The notes: generated by a model from the letters alone, not told the origin. DNA of 50,252 bases from Gonapodya prolifera JEL478 (GCA_001574975.1 KQ965863.1:68111-118362), one strand, 5' to 3'. Shown: positions 11,464-22,539, counted from the first letter of the stretch. Made by a program: numbers and translations.

Positions 11464-11939
11464 AAATCCATGAGAACGGGGAATAAGAAGCAATCCACGG
11501 TGGAAGCAACTCACCAAGGCGCGACACGTCTCCGGCAGTTTACATGAACTCCACCTTCCCCTGTCTGGCGAAAAGTCCTCCCACACTCCATCAGCGTACT
11601 CATTCTTGTGAAAGTCCCGTTGACCACGGAGTTTGGCGGCGATTCCCGCTGAGGGCGGCCGAGAGGTACGCGGAGGTGTTCATTCTGACTTTTTGAGGGC
11701 TCGCGACAAAGCAGACGGGTACGAGAGGGATATGTAACAACAAGGCGGAGTTGTGGGCTGCCACGCAAGCCACTGACCACAACTGTACCGTCTGCCGATC
11801 CTATATAGAGAGATACATAAATACAATCGACGGTACAGTACATTGGTATGGCATTGGGAGAAGTATTTACATATTATTTGGGGAGAAGTCTCAGTGTACC
11901 GTACTATACTTTGAATGTACTGTACTACATGGCCCAAGA
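11464..11939. other. Non-coding block interrupting the ankyrin locus
   Basis: About 480 nt separate the two ankyrin parts and contain no ankyrin or other recognisable coding text. The block ends in a GTAC-rich segment with an inverted repeat (separate entry). It could be an insertion or an enlarged intron of a once longer gene. Confidence 0.45.
11833..11925. repeat. 12-bp inverted repeat, GTAC-rich
   Basis: GTACAGTACATT at 11833-11844 recurs as its exact reverse complement AATGTACTGTAC at 11914-11925. Further GTAC-containing sequence (GTGTACCGTACTATAC) lies between. It sits at the edge of the block that interrupts the ankyrin repeats. Confidence 0.75.
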
Positions 11940-13138
11940 GCCGGTATTCAATGGATACGCTGATATTATTTCCCTTCTGTTAGACCGGGGAACTGAGGAT
12001 CACTACTGGGCATACGACGCCATCCAGCACAATCAAGCAGCTGTTCTGAAACTTCTTGTCGAGCACGCCATGAGGTCAGAGGACCCAAAATTCAATAGCG
12101 TAAAGTCCTGCCTGTTTGATACATCCCGAAACCGCTGTGACGACGCTCCTTCCACACTTTTGGATATCAACGTCGATGACGTGAACATTAGGGATAGCGT
12201 GAACGAGTGTGAGAGGACACTTTTGATGAAGGCATTGTATGGGCGGTATCATTCTCCCCAGGTGTCTCGTCGCGACGCACTCCCTACAGCAAAATGCCTT
12301 TTGTCGCGGGGTGCGGACGGGTATTTGATGGATAGCGAGGGCCAAACGACATTGATGTACGCTCTTTGTAATGCGGAGATGGATTGTGTTGCTTAAGAGA
12401 CCTGTGGACTGGAAGATCTTGCCGAAAGTGACAAAGTGCCCTTCAAGTTCCTTCTTACGTGTCGCAAAGGCGAATTAGAGGAAGTGAAGGACTTCGTCGA
12501 AACTTGGGGGACAAAGCTGGTCAACATCAACGAAGGTATTCGACAGCCCCACTCCTCTTATGGTTGTACTTGAAGGAGACCATATGGACATCGCCGACTA
12601 CTTGATTCGCTTGGGTGCGGATTTGGATGTCAAACGCAACACCACTGGAGTCCACAGGAAGGACAATGTGATGCTTCGAAGTATTGATCAGAGAAAGTTC
12701 CATCACGTCGAGTACCTCCTGGACAACGGAGCAGCCCCGGACGGTTGGAGTCTGTGCGAGGCGGTCAGGCTCAACGCAGAGGACCTCGCGTGCCTTCTGC
12801 TTGATCGAGGTGCCAGTCCGCACGCAACGGCGGCGGGTAGCTCGCAATCAGCGCTGAAGAGTGCTGTCCAGGAGGATCATGTTCGGCTCGTTGAACAACT
12901 CTTGGAAAACGTACCTGGCGACGCATTGCACGATGCATGCGCCAACTATATCAAGATATCGCGCAGCAAGCGCTTTCCTATCATTCGGATGCTTATCGAT
13001 GCAGGCGCAGATGTGAATTATAGCAGCAGTCGAGGATGGACGCCATTTGCCTTGGCTCGTAGTTTGGGGATGCCAGAAGTAGTCGAATACGTGATTGCCA
13101 GGGGACCGATATCCGAAGAGATCTTTGAGGATGATTGA

Positions 13139-13514
13139 CGTGTGTGATGACACAGGTGAGTGGATTTCTTTTCGAAACATGTGATGCAAAGTGTTCTCAA
13201 TTACTCTTTCCAACCCATTCCAGGGATTAATTCCAGTGCATAGGCTCCATGGATCTTTCAAGTGATCTGAATAACAAACCTTGTCGAAAATTGGAGGTGC
13301 GATGTCAGTTTACATATAAAACTAGTTCAGAAAGGCGTTTGTAATGAAATCAATCAGTTGATCGATGACTTCGCGTGACATTTTGCGACAAAATGGGTTT
13401 TGCGAAGGTGCGGTCTTGTGAGGTGACGAGGTTCCACATAAGCTGCTTTTTCACTAGCAGTGATCGACCATTCTTCCTTCTAGTTTTCTTCCCGTTGTCC
13501 ATCACATAGACACA
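13139..13514. other. Intergenic between convergent loci
   Basis: This is the 3' space shared by the ankyrin locus and the minus-strand Rieske gene. Nothing else is visible. Confidence 0.5.
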
Positions 13515-14453
13515 TTAAGTAAAATCGCCCGCCCACATATCATCCCCACCATACTTCAACACCTTACCCCCGAAATCCCGCCTCGGCCCCTCGATATCAT
13601 CGTTCACTGGTAGCAGAGAGCACCACACGGTCTGTTTGCCCCCGTTCTCGGGATCTGGCGCGACGACGACTCCGTAGATGTCGAGAATGGATCGGGAGGA
13701 GTAGCATGTGCCTTGGAGAATGGCGAGTGGTACAGTGGTTGTAAAGAGGAGTTCTACTGAACCTCACGCTCGCTGTCGACGTTTCACGCACCTGTCAAAG
13801 AGTTGAACGTCCTACAAGAGCGACGTTGCAACACCGTAAGCTTCCCCTCCATTGCATTTCCTATTGACAAACTCACCACCCGTGCATCGGGCACACCACA
13901 TTCGCCACCTAATCTCGGTAGGCGGTGCGGTCCGTCTCAATCAGTTTCATCAGACCACCCCAATACCAGCCGGCGGCCGCCGCCCACACCCACCTTCCCC
14001 ATCATCGGATCCTCAATATCCATCACAAGGCCCTGATCAAGTCCATACCCCGCATGCGGGCACACCGTATTACACGCGAAGAACTTGCCGTCCTTCTTCT
14101 GGAACACGGAGACCTTGGTGCACCGCTTGTCCGTCTCTGATGGAACAGTGGTCGACGCGGCGCCTGAGGTGGTAACGTGGACGTAGTGGGGGAGGGGGAT
14201 CGTGGCGACGGTGAGGTCGAGCGAGGGGTTGGTGAATTTTCCTGGACGTGATCGGATGGGGGGGGAGATGGGTGGGTGGGAAGGATGGGAACAGGGTGAT
14301 GCGCATAGTACCGGACGAGAAATCGTCGAGTGAGGCGACGCGGACGTATCCCTCCATCGATCCGAGCGGAGCAGAGGAAATGAAGCGATCGACTTTGCGG
14401 ACCACAGCCTCTCGTTTTGAAATTCTGCCGGACATCCAATCATACTTGACCAC
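13515..14453 (-). CDS. Rieske [2Fe-2S] domain protein (intact copy)
   Basis: Five exons (14453-14312, 14241-13994, 13908-13877, 13811-13792, 13711-13515) join with matching phases to 212 residues. One exon is only 20 nt. The Rieske cluster motif is clear: CPH in NTVCPHAGYGL and CPMH in VVCPMHGWTFNSLTG, about 20 residues apart, giving the Cys-x-His ... Cys-x2-His ligands. The CPMH half and the TFNSLTG loop come together only through the 66-nt and 80-nt introns, which supports the model. The rest has no oxygenase domain, so it resembles a small Rieske ferredoxin-like electron carrier; the partner is unknown. The start could instead be the Met at 14357 (MEGYVRVASLDDF). A broken inverted copy lies at 16529-17333 beyond the phosphatase gene. 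Confidence 0.8.
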
Positions 14454-15061
14454 GTAGAAAGAGCTAAGTTTGATAAGCTAGTAGTTTATCCTTTTCTTTT
14501 GTCTTCGTTCTTGGACAGAAGTATATTGACGGGTGTGGACCGACTACAATTCAAACACCTCGCAAAAAATGAGCCCCCGCTGTGTCGACACAAGAAGACT
14601 GAGTACTTTATTACTGTAAGTAGTGGGCTCGACATAAGCGCCGTGGCAGTGCCGGACCGGTGTTTGGTCCTTGATATCAGTCTGTTATCTCTCCACGAGG
14701 TGCCGATACTCGTGAATTATATATGTCAAGTGGGTACGACACATGTGCGCGTCAGTGACCAGTACCACCAGTGCAAAACCACCGTTTTCGTCAAGAGAAT
14801 ACAAAACAATGTGAGTTGGTGTCCACTTTCTCCACGTCAGAAGTGTTGGTGCGAGCGACAGTCGCACCGACGCCTGCAAGGCCCAACTCATGCCGTAGCA
14901 ATTTACGGCACATCTGCCACGCAATTTGCACTCTCGCCGCCAACTCAGCGCGGGGTCCCCAGCGTCCGGCTCCCGGCTCCCGGTGAGTGGCCATAGCACC
15001 GACAGGCACACCGACAGGCCATAAGGTACCACCTGCCGACTCCTCCACTCACTCGCCGCCA
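14454..15061. promoter_or_regulatory. Intergenic region between divergent genes
   Basis: About 600 nt separate the starts of the minus-strand Rieske gene and the plus-strand phosphatase gene, so promoters of both should lie here. I see no specific motif. Confidence 0.4.
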
Positions 15062-16404
15062 ATGGCAACCACCACCGCGCCCGTCCGATTCTTCCAGTTC
15101 GGTGATCCGCAGGTGCGTCTTTCTGTGCTTCCCTTGTCGTCCTGCTCCTGCTGATGTTCTGACGGCTTCTTCCTCGATCCGACTATTCCGACTCGATGAA
15201 GATTGGCATGGGCCTCGACGGCGCTGAGGGCGACACGCGCCGCCTCGCAATCGCTGTCGAGCACGCCAATACGCTCGCTCTTGGACCAGAAACTGTGCTT
15301 CTCCTGTGAGTGTCAATCGTTATGCCCCCTCGAAGCTCAGCTCTCAATCACACCCCTCCCCGCCCTTGCCCCGCTCCAGCTGCGGCGATCTCGTGCACTG
15401 GGCGTCTGCCGGCTCGCGGCCCTGTCCTCCCGCCGAGCTCGAAGGTGTCGTGACCGGAATCTCTCAATTCAAGGGCACGGTTCTCCGTCTCCCCGGGAAC
15501 CACGACATCTTCTCCCCCGCATCTCGGGCACTGTACCTCTCCACGCACAACCTCGCCGAGTCGTACTACGCTCATACTGTGCCCGGGGTGACGTTTGTGG
15601 TCTTGGACGCCACGACGCTCATCAAGGAGCCCGAGACGTACGAGGACGAGGAGAGACAGCACGGGGAGAAGCAGTGGGGGTGGATGGAACAAGTGTTGGA
15701 GGAGGCGAGGAAGAGAGGGGATGAGGTTGTGGTTGCGGGGCATTACCCAGGTGTGTTGGCCTGCAAGGAACGTTTGTGAGATCAGCGGGAGGACACCCTC
15801 ATACGCATCGAAATACAGTGTACATATTCGACGAGGACGAAGAAGACTGTTACTGGACGTTCGCGTCCGGCCCGCGGCGGCGGTTCATGAGCTTGGTACG
15901 ATCCCCACTTCAAGTCAATATCGCACATCCCTCATCCTCATGCACCCTCCCCTTCCCCTCTTCCAGATGCGCGCACACTCCGTCCAGCACTACTTCTGTG
16001 GACACATGCACCGCACCTTCGCCGCCACGACGCGCAAGGGCGATTTCACTGTGTGGGTTGTTGGTGGCACGAGCACGGTGAGGACTCTCTCACGCGCGGC
16101 GGAGTGACGACGAGACATTGTTTTTCCTGTTACTCACGGAGAAATGACTGTGTAGGTCACGGACGAGACCACGAATTCGTACGGGTACCGCGTTTTCGAC
16201 CTCATTCGTGGCGACGCCGCTTTCCCTCCACTCTCTGGTGCGACCACGCATCCCATGTCGGAGCACACGCTGCTGCGAACGTCTTACGTCCGACTAGACC
16301 TCCCGCTCGACGCGGTCCCGCCGAGCTGCGAGGAGTGGTCGCATTTGTGGCCAAAGTTGCCCGCAAAGCCTGAGGGTGTGGTGTCGGAGCTTGTGGGAGT
16401 TTAA
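15062..16404 (+). CDS. CPPED1-like calcineurin-type metallophosphoesterase
   Basis: Six exons (15062-15112, 15202-15305, 15380-15750, 15819-15895, 15967-16077, 16156-16404) give 320 residues, close to the 314 of human CPPED1. Metal-site motifs appear in order: GDPQIGMG (residues about 14-21), LCGDLVHW, LPGNHD, AGHYP and CGHMH. These are the five conserved blocks of the calcineurin-like phosphoesterase fold, expected to hold two metal ions. CPPED1 proteins are reported to dephosphorylate proteins such as Akt in animals; the substrate here is unknown and the enzyme is probably cytosolic. The gene sits between two outward-facing Rieske copies. The intron before VYIFDEDEED (15751-15818) has alternative acceptors at 15785 and 15791 that also keep frame. 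Confidence 0.88.
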
Positions 16405-16528
16405 ATACTTTACGTTGCTACTTTTTTTTCGTATGAGTATAATATGTACTTTCTTGGATAGCGGGAAGGAATTGACCCGGGCGGCTGTGGTCCTAACGTG
16501 ACCCGAGTCCCGCTCCTCGCTCGGATCG

Positions 16529-17333
16529 ATGGAAGGATACGTCCGCGTCGCACCGCTAGACGATTTCTCCTCTGGTACGACGCGCATCACCCCTTCCTGG
16601 CCTGCTCCTGCTCCTGCCAATAGGCCTACCGCTCACCCACCACCTGCAGGAAAATTCACTAACCCCTCCCTCGACCTCACCGTCGCCACGATCCCCCTCC
16701 CCCACTACGTCCACGTTACCACCTCAGGCGCCGCGTCGACCACTGTTCCATCAGAGACGGACAAGCGGTGCACAAAGGTCTCCGTGTTCCAGAAGAAGGA
16801 CGGCAAGTTCTTTGCGTGCAATACGGTGTGCCCGCATGCGGGGTATGGACTTGATCAGGGGAATGTGATGGTTATTGAGGATCCGATGGTGGGGAAGGTG
16901 GGTGTGGGCGGCGGCTGATGAAGTGGGTGCTTTTGTTAGATGATTGACCGTACCGGGATTAGGTGGCGAATGTGGTGTGCCCGGTTCACGGTGATGAGTT
17001 TCTGAATAGCATATGCGATGGCGAGGATTGAAGTTTACGGTGTTGTGACGTCGCTCGCAGGGTGTTAAACTCATAAACACGTGAGTCAACGCTGAAAGTG
17101 AAAGTCAGGGGGTCCAGGACTCCCTTTTCCTACCGACATGACATTCTCTAAGCACATACTACAACGCCCGATCCATTCTCGACATATACGGAGTCGTCGT
17201 TGCGCCAGATCCCGAAAACGGGGGTAAACAGACAGTTTGGTGCTCTCAGCTCCTTGTGAACGATGATATCGAGGGGCCGAGACGGGATTTCGGGGGCAAG
17301 GTGTTGAAGTATGGTAGGGATGATTATCTGTGA
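16529..17333 (+). pseudogene. Rieske domain protein, broken copy
   Basis: This is an inverted copy of the gene at 13515-14453 with the same exon order: MEGYVRVAPLDDF from 16529, KFTNPSLDLTVATIPLPHY from 16650 to 16897, VANVVCPVHG from 16963, the tiny exon, and RSILDIYGVVVAPD to 17333. Several lesions are visible against the intact copy. The donor after CPVHG has GTGAGT changed to ATGAGT. One base is lost just before it. The 20-nt exon carries a TAA where the intact copy has TTG. The last acceptor is one base out of phase. Upstream, the sequence matching the intact copy's first 32 codons contains a stop. Many remaining differences in the last exon are synonymous, which suggests the copy was under selection before it decayed. 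Confidence 0.75.
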
Positions 17334-17581
17334 GCGGGCGACTCAGATTGCAACTGACGGTTCGAAGCGTCCGGACTCCGCTTTGATGACTATTGGTACT
17401 TTGTCTGCATCAAAACCTTTCATCATATTTACAGCTGCTCATGATTTAAGATCGACATAGTTTATATATCGCACAATGTGGAGGCATCGACAGCCTCTAA
17501 CGGCTGACGTGATGATCATTTATCGCTCTCATTGACTTCAAAGCGGCCTCCGTCCCCTCGCTTTCGGTCCTTCCTCTTCCC

Positions 17582-18163
17582 TCACTCGCCTCCCTTCCCC
17601 CGTCCCTGACGGCCACGATGAACCCTGTGCGCGACGCGAACGGCCCAACCCGCAGACCACGCCCGTCGCGCAAGGACTTCCACGAAACAGACGCTCCGGT
17701 GCTTACCGCGCTCGCAGAAGGCACCTACGTGGATTGTGGGGACGTTGGTTGGTTCGTCCTCGTCGTTGGGACTCGTTGAATCAAGCGACTCTTCGATTCC
17801 ATTTTCTCCTCTTCCCTCAAGCTCGTCTGAAGACTCTACTTCTTGTGTGAACGAGCTTGAACGGGGTGGTTTATCATCATCCAGTCCAGTCAACTCCATT
17901 CAGTAGTTGCCATTGCCTTCAACTGACCACGATTGGTCATCAGCTCTTCCATCCTCGCCCGAATCTCTTCCTCGGCCGTATCCACCATCTCCACGAACCG
18001 GCTCCCTCATCACATGGTCCCTCAGCCTCTTATCCAGCCCAGTATACGCGTCTCGCACTGCTTTCGGGGGATTTGGGACGCGACGAAGATCATATCGAAA
18101 TTCTGGAGCTGGATTCAATGGCGGCGAGTGCGAATGGGATGTGAGAGGGAGAATCCCGAGCAT
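17582..18163 (-). CDS. RapZ C-terminal-domain-like protein, one frame break
   Basis: The minus strand reads HSHSPPLNPAPEFRYDLRRV, PNPPKAVRDAYTGLDKRLRD, then shifts frame at about 18003 to RFVEMVDTAEEEIRARMEEL. After an intron of about 90 nt (donor GTCAGT near 17926, acceptor AAGAAG) it continues with an acidic Ser-rich linker into VGAFCERGKHRSVCFVEVLA. The PNP...TG block and the GxHRSV loop are the hallmarks of the C-terminal domain of bacterial RapZ (YvcJ); fungi have stand-alone versions of unknown role. The RapZ Walker A domain is absent. At GAGCCGGTTCGTGG two bases seem to be missing, or one is extra. That makes it either a recent pseudogene or a sequence error. The true start may lie upstream of 18163. 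Confidence 0.65.
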
Positions 18164-18961
18164 TTTGAATTCGACGGTGTTGGTGGTCGGTGGCTGTGGT
18201 CAGCTGAGAACGCAACACAACCTTGACTTTCAAGCCAGCAAACTTTCAGCTTCGCGCCTCCGTTCGCAACGCTTTGCTTTCTCGAGTTGAGAGGGCAAGT
18301 GGAAAGTGTAGTAGAGTCTCTTGCTGACCATAAATTTCCACCCATTCCAAACATCGTCAGAGAAAATGTCTCGAGAAGTCAAAAAAATTACACACAGGTC
18401 TTCCTCGCTGTCGGTGTGTGGTGCAATTAAAAGTCTCCAGGCATCGGTATGGTTACATACCAGGCAACAGGGGCATCTGATAAAACATTCACTTCTGCAT
18501 TTGGTCCACAGGATGCCCCTTTGCAGAGGCTTGTCCTCCTGTGAAAACCGTCACCAACAGTTCATGAAAGGACAGAGGCGATAGGACCTCTGTTCACGTT
18601 TGATTGCGCAGAAGCATGTGATAACGGTTGTGGCCTTGTCCTTTTCACAAATCTTGAGAAAGATCAAAAGCGAGTCGATTCTCACGCTTCCGTGACATTG
18701 GAAGGCGGAAGTCTCGCGCTCATTTTCACAGAAGCCAAAATATTTTCGACTCGATATCCCGCACATTTCGTCTGCTCAAACGTTTCTACGTGATGAATTT
18801 TTTTGGGGTGGGACAAGTGCTTGCGTGTCGTTCCATGTTTGCCGTGGTCCGGCCGAAAGTAATCGAAGCTTCCCCGCAACGAAACACACGAACACACGAC
18901 TCTCCCTCTCATCAACCACACCTTAACGCACTCCCTCCCAACCCATCACCCCTCTCGCCCG
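18164..18961. other. Intergenic
   Basis: About 800 nt upstream of ubiquilin and of the RapZ-like gene (divergent). No further gene is visible. Confidence 0.5.
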
Positions 18962-20531
18962 ATGCCCGTGACTCTGCACTTGAAGGCGTCGAACGAGGCG
19001 AAAGTCGCCGTGACCGTCAACGACACAAACCCCACGACGGTCGCAGACCTCAAGACCGCTGCGGCCACTGCACTCTCTGCGCTGCATCCGGAGCAACCGG
19101 CAGTCCACGCTGACTCGCTGCGACTCATCTTCGCGGGACGAGTGCTCAAGGACGCAGACACGCTCGAGTCGTACAAGATACAGGACGGACACACTATCCA
19201 TCTCGTCAAGGCGCAGCAGAAACCAGCTGCCGTTTCTCCCTCGGCTGCATCTGCTGCCTCTCCCTCCGTCCCAGCTACTCCCGCAAACACTCCCGCGTCT
19301 GCCACAACTCCGGGCTCGCCATCTGCCACCAACACCCCACCGACTCTCCCTAACATCTTTGGCGCCGGTGCGGGCGCGGACCCTGCCAACGCAGCGGGTT
19401 TGCCTCCTCTTGGACCTCTTGGATGGCCTGGGTTCCCTGGAATGGGAGCTGGATTCGGAGGTGCCGGAGGTGCGGGCGCGGGTGGTTTCGGCGGTATGGG
19501 CGGTATGGGTGGCATGCCAGACCCGGCGATGCTGAACCAGGTGCGTTGAGCTCCTTCCGCCCTCACAGCATGTCAACGTTTTTGCTGAAGTGTGACCCTG
19601 CCGCAACTGCAGATGCTACAAAACCCCATGGTCCTCGAATCCATGTCTCAGATGATGCAGAACCCTCAGGTACGTCTCTCTTCTCCCTCCCCCTTCCTCC
19701 TTCTCCCTCCTTACCACGAAAATCCTCTCCACCCCTCCCAGCTCATGGACATGATGCTCTCCCAATCGCCCTACGCCTCCATGATGACGCCCCAGATGCG
19801 CCAGCACATGCAAGCAATGGCGTCCGACCCCGCGACTCTACGCACCATGATCCAGACCGCCGCCGCAATGGGCCCGCTCATGAACCCGGGCGCCGGAGGA
19901 CTCGGCATGCCCGCCCTGCCGGGGACGGGTCTGACCGCCCCGCCCAACCCGTGGGCGTCCGCCACCCCAAGCGCTGGTGCTGGTGCTGGCACGACCCCGG
20001 CAGCAGCTGGAGCGACACCCACGTCGGCGACCCCAGGCGCGACGGGAACATCGCCCACGGCCACCAACCCCCTTCTCGGACCCGGCGGCGGTGCGGGCGT
20101 GGGGATGCCTAACCCCGCTCTGTGGGGCGCGTTGATGCAGGGTATGAATGCAGGAGGTGCCGGCGGGCTCGGTGGGTTGGGAGGAGTTGGAGCCGGACTG
20201 GGCGCGACGGATTCGAGGCCGCCGGAGGAGAGGTGAGGGTCGCCTGATGTCGGTTCGGGGTGGCGAGGTTTGGACAAGGGGCTGATCCGTCTACGTGCCA
20301 CCCCTCGACGACCACGACACACAGATTCGCCTCTCAACTCCAACAACTCCGCGACATGGGCTTCTACGACGCCACCGAAAACGTGCGTGCGCTAACGCTG
20401 GCAGGGGGAAGTGTTGAGGCGGCTGTTGAGGTGGTGAGTTGAACCTCGCTAAGACCTTCTCTATGAATGGGGGTAAACTTACACTATACTCGCTCGTGTG
20501 GCAGTTGTTGAGGGCGCCGAGGTTTGGGTAG
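18962..20531 (+). CDS. DSK2: Ubiquilin / Dsk2-type proteasome shuttle factor
   Basis: Five exons (18962-19540, 19613-19669, 19742-20232, 20325-20433, 20505-20531) give 420 residues. Residues 1-77 are a ubiquitin-like domain (LRLIFAGRVLKDADTLESYK, DGHTIHLVK). A Pro/Ala/Thr-rich and then Gly/Met-rich linker leads to an STI1-like Met-rich segment (MLNQMLQNPMVLESMSQMM, TPQMRQHMQAMA). A second Gly/Ala/Pro-rich linker precedes the C-terminal UBA domain (FASQLQQLRDMGFYDATENV to LLRAPRFG). UBL binds the proteasome and UBA binds ubiquitin chains, so the protein delivers ubiquitinated clients for degradation, including in ER-associated degradation. The two last exons carry the UBA domain; its final helix is completed only by the 27-nt exon. 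Confidence 0.93.
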
Positions 20532-21849
20532 AGTGGGGTAGTGGTGTTCTGTGGTTGACCGGGCGTGGTCAGATGATTTGCGAGAGAGTTTGTAGTACCT
20601 TACTGAAGAGAGTCGGGCCGGGTTTTGTGCGGTGTACTTGTCGCATTAGATGAGTCGAATGTAGACGTGTTCGAAAATCATTGAAATTGTGATTGAGATT
20701 TGACTTTGAGGTCTGGTCCGACTCAGCTATTTTAAAAGTGTTTTAACGGGCCCTGTCAAAGGTAAAGAGGCTCGTGTATGAGAGGAAATGCAAAGATAGA
20801 GGCTTTGAAATAGTCTCCAATGGAAAATTGGAGTGTCGTGAACTGTCACGGTGTTTGGGGGGGGGGGGGAAGGGAAAGGGGACATTTTCACAAGAAAATT
20901 TTAACTTGTATTGCCTTTTGGTTTTATAAACCTTTATATTTGACGGATTCACGCTATCAATCAAAAATGGTTGCCTCGTGGCCATCTCGGAAGATTCACG
21001 GACGATTGAGGGTCCAAACCCCAAAGTCGCCCGTTCGAACCCAGGTGCAGACCGACTTTTTGTCGCGGACCAGGTCCGCGATGGAGATGGTCTGGGTCGC
21101 TCTTTTGATTAAAATTTGATGATTAAACTTCTTTTTTTTAATTTGTGGATGGACATGAGTCGAGTGGATTACTTGAACTTGAAGACGGATATGTATGAAT
21201 GCACTTGGATTGCTTTTCTTCCTTGTAGCACCGCCGCACCTGACACTTCCCGGCTCAAGTGAAAGGCTACAATCATTACCTGTAAATCAACTATTCGATA
21301 TTGTGTGGGGAGACTCCGTGCCTTTGAATTCATACTGCTGAGCCGTGCAGTTGTACACTTCTACCCCCCGCACCTTCTCCACCACCCGAGAAAGCTGCTA
21401 TGTCTCCTTTGACTTGGAGCGGCAACTCCGCGGTCTCTTCAGCAAGGTCCCAGTTCTCTTCCCGGCAGCTGTGCTAGTTCACTAAGCTCTTTCACTTCCC
21501 TTGTCACTCTCCATCGCCACTCCCCCTTCCGCACACAATCGAATCGCCTCGTCGTATCGCACTTCTATCGCTTCTGTCCTCTCCATTGCCTCATCTTTCC
21601 CCCCTTACTATTAAACTCTACGTCTGCCCCCCCCCTTTGTCATGAGTCGTCACCTCTCTCGGTAAGGTAAGCCGTCCCACTTCTGCCGTTCTCTTCATTC
21701 TCCTCCATCGACACACCCATACGTCTCCTATCACCAGTCGCGTTCACCGAGCAGCCTGCTGCCGTCTCTGCGCACTGCCATCCTCCTTTAATCCCCCCCC
21801 CCCCCGCTTCACTCTCTTCCCATCACGCCGACACAACGCAACATCGATA
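20532..21849. other. Intergenic with homopolymer and pyrimidine-rich tracts
   Basis: About 1.3 kb without a gene. It holds G13 at 20857-20869, C9 near 21627 and C13 at 21793-21805, and a long pyrimidine-biased stretch from about 21360 to 21800. A GTTCGAAC box near 21034 does not fold as a tRNA arm. Confidence 0.6.
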
Positions 21850-22500
21850 TCTGCTGACGTCTCGCGGAAGGTGGCCGGGATAGCCTCCCTCAATCTCCTG
21901 GAGACGGCCGCATTGGTCGCGGCCGCGTTGAAGGTGAAGCGACCGTCGGTCGAGTACAGAGTCCCCACCTTGGCAGCAGCGAAGAAGCTACAAGGCATTG
22001 GCGTACTTTCATCAACTCTACACCCGGCGTCCGTACTAATCCACCGCACGATGATTCCTCGCCCTAATGTCAGCGGTCCTCGCACTGGCCATCTACGTCA
22101 GGCGATGCTGGCCACTTTTACCCTCGTTAACTGACAGGCGAATATAAATTTGTTTGCACCTTGAACGAACTTCATCTCCAGACGCGATTCAACATCACGG
22201 AAGTGGCCACCAGTTCACGCCATTCCAACCCTTCCCCACCACCGCCTCTCCTGCCGCCGGAGCCGCTCCAGCAGCCGCTGCACCTGAAGTCGACCTTTGT
22301 TCCAACCTTTTCTGGTCTGCCCGTTTCTGACCCTTTCCTCACGCAAACCACTCGATGAACCTCCTCGATTCTGAACAAAAGCCCAAAGAAAAAGCCCCCG
22401 AAAAGACGCAATTCATCGTGAAGCTCGAGACGTACGAGGACGACGCCAAAGCCAAAGCCATCAAGGAGATCAGGACCCTCATTCCGGGGTTGAGTTTGGA
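21850..22500 (+). pseudogene. Fragment of mitochondrial ribosomal protein bL12m (copy 2)
   Basis: Three pieces of an L7/L12 protein are readable in order. The N-terminal dimerisation helix (VAGIASLNLLETAALVAA, about 21870-21942) comes first. A continuation (TRFNITEVA) begins after an acceptor at about 22181. The Ala/Pro hinge (ASPAAGAAPAAAPEVD) lies in a different frame. The beginning of the C-terminal domain follows (EKTQFIVKLETYEDDAKAKA, ending at LIPGLSL near 22500). The frame change between TRFNITEVA and the hinge, and the loss of the last about 40 residues, mark it as broken. It ends at the same residue as copy 1 near position 1396. Downstream it runs directly into a kinase-like fragment. 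Confidence 0.65.
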
Positions 22501-22539
22501 GTGCCCCTGTTTCCTTCTCGCGGAAGACTACACCACCAG

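Larger units (their letters stand above)
10998..13138 (+). pseudogene. F-box / ankyrin-repeat protein, degenerate
   Basis: The text is readable but scattered over frames. An F-box-like start (FPLQALPRETILRLAEDM) shifts to AFRRRLSFL, then to LLTDPNFMAARSTKKFW, then to ankyrin text (PLCEACRHGNLALVTVLLDRG) that stops at 11463. About 480 nt of unrelated sequence follow. Ankyrin repeats resume at about 11940 (ADIISLLLDRGTEDHYWAYD), meet an in-frame TAA at 12394-12396, continue (KVPFKFLLTCRKGELEEVKD), shift one base near 12536, and run from about 12550 to 13138 (TPLMVVLEGDHMDIADYLIR and further repeats). Contiguous domain text crossing frames without splice sites points to a pseudogene. The intact family member would present ankyrin repeats as a binding surface in an SCF complex. 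Confidence 0.7.

Noticed and set aside
13515-14453. Initial view that both Rieske copies are pseudogenes
   Set aside because: A GTGAGT donor after CPMHGW, a 20-nt exon and a last exon from 13711 join in perfect phase and complete the Rieske motif, so this copy is intact.
15751-15818. Very short introns (31-41 nt) at first seemed needed in several genes, here and near 17.9 kb
   Set aside because: Better acceptors further downstream (15816-15818, and near 17834) give introns of normal size and keep the frame.
21025-21060. GTTCGAAC motif resembling a tRNA T-arm or B-box
   Set aside because: The flanking bases do not pair as a T-stem and no A-box or acceptor stem lies at the right distance.
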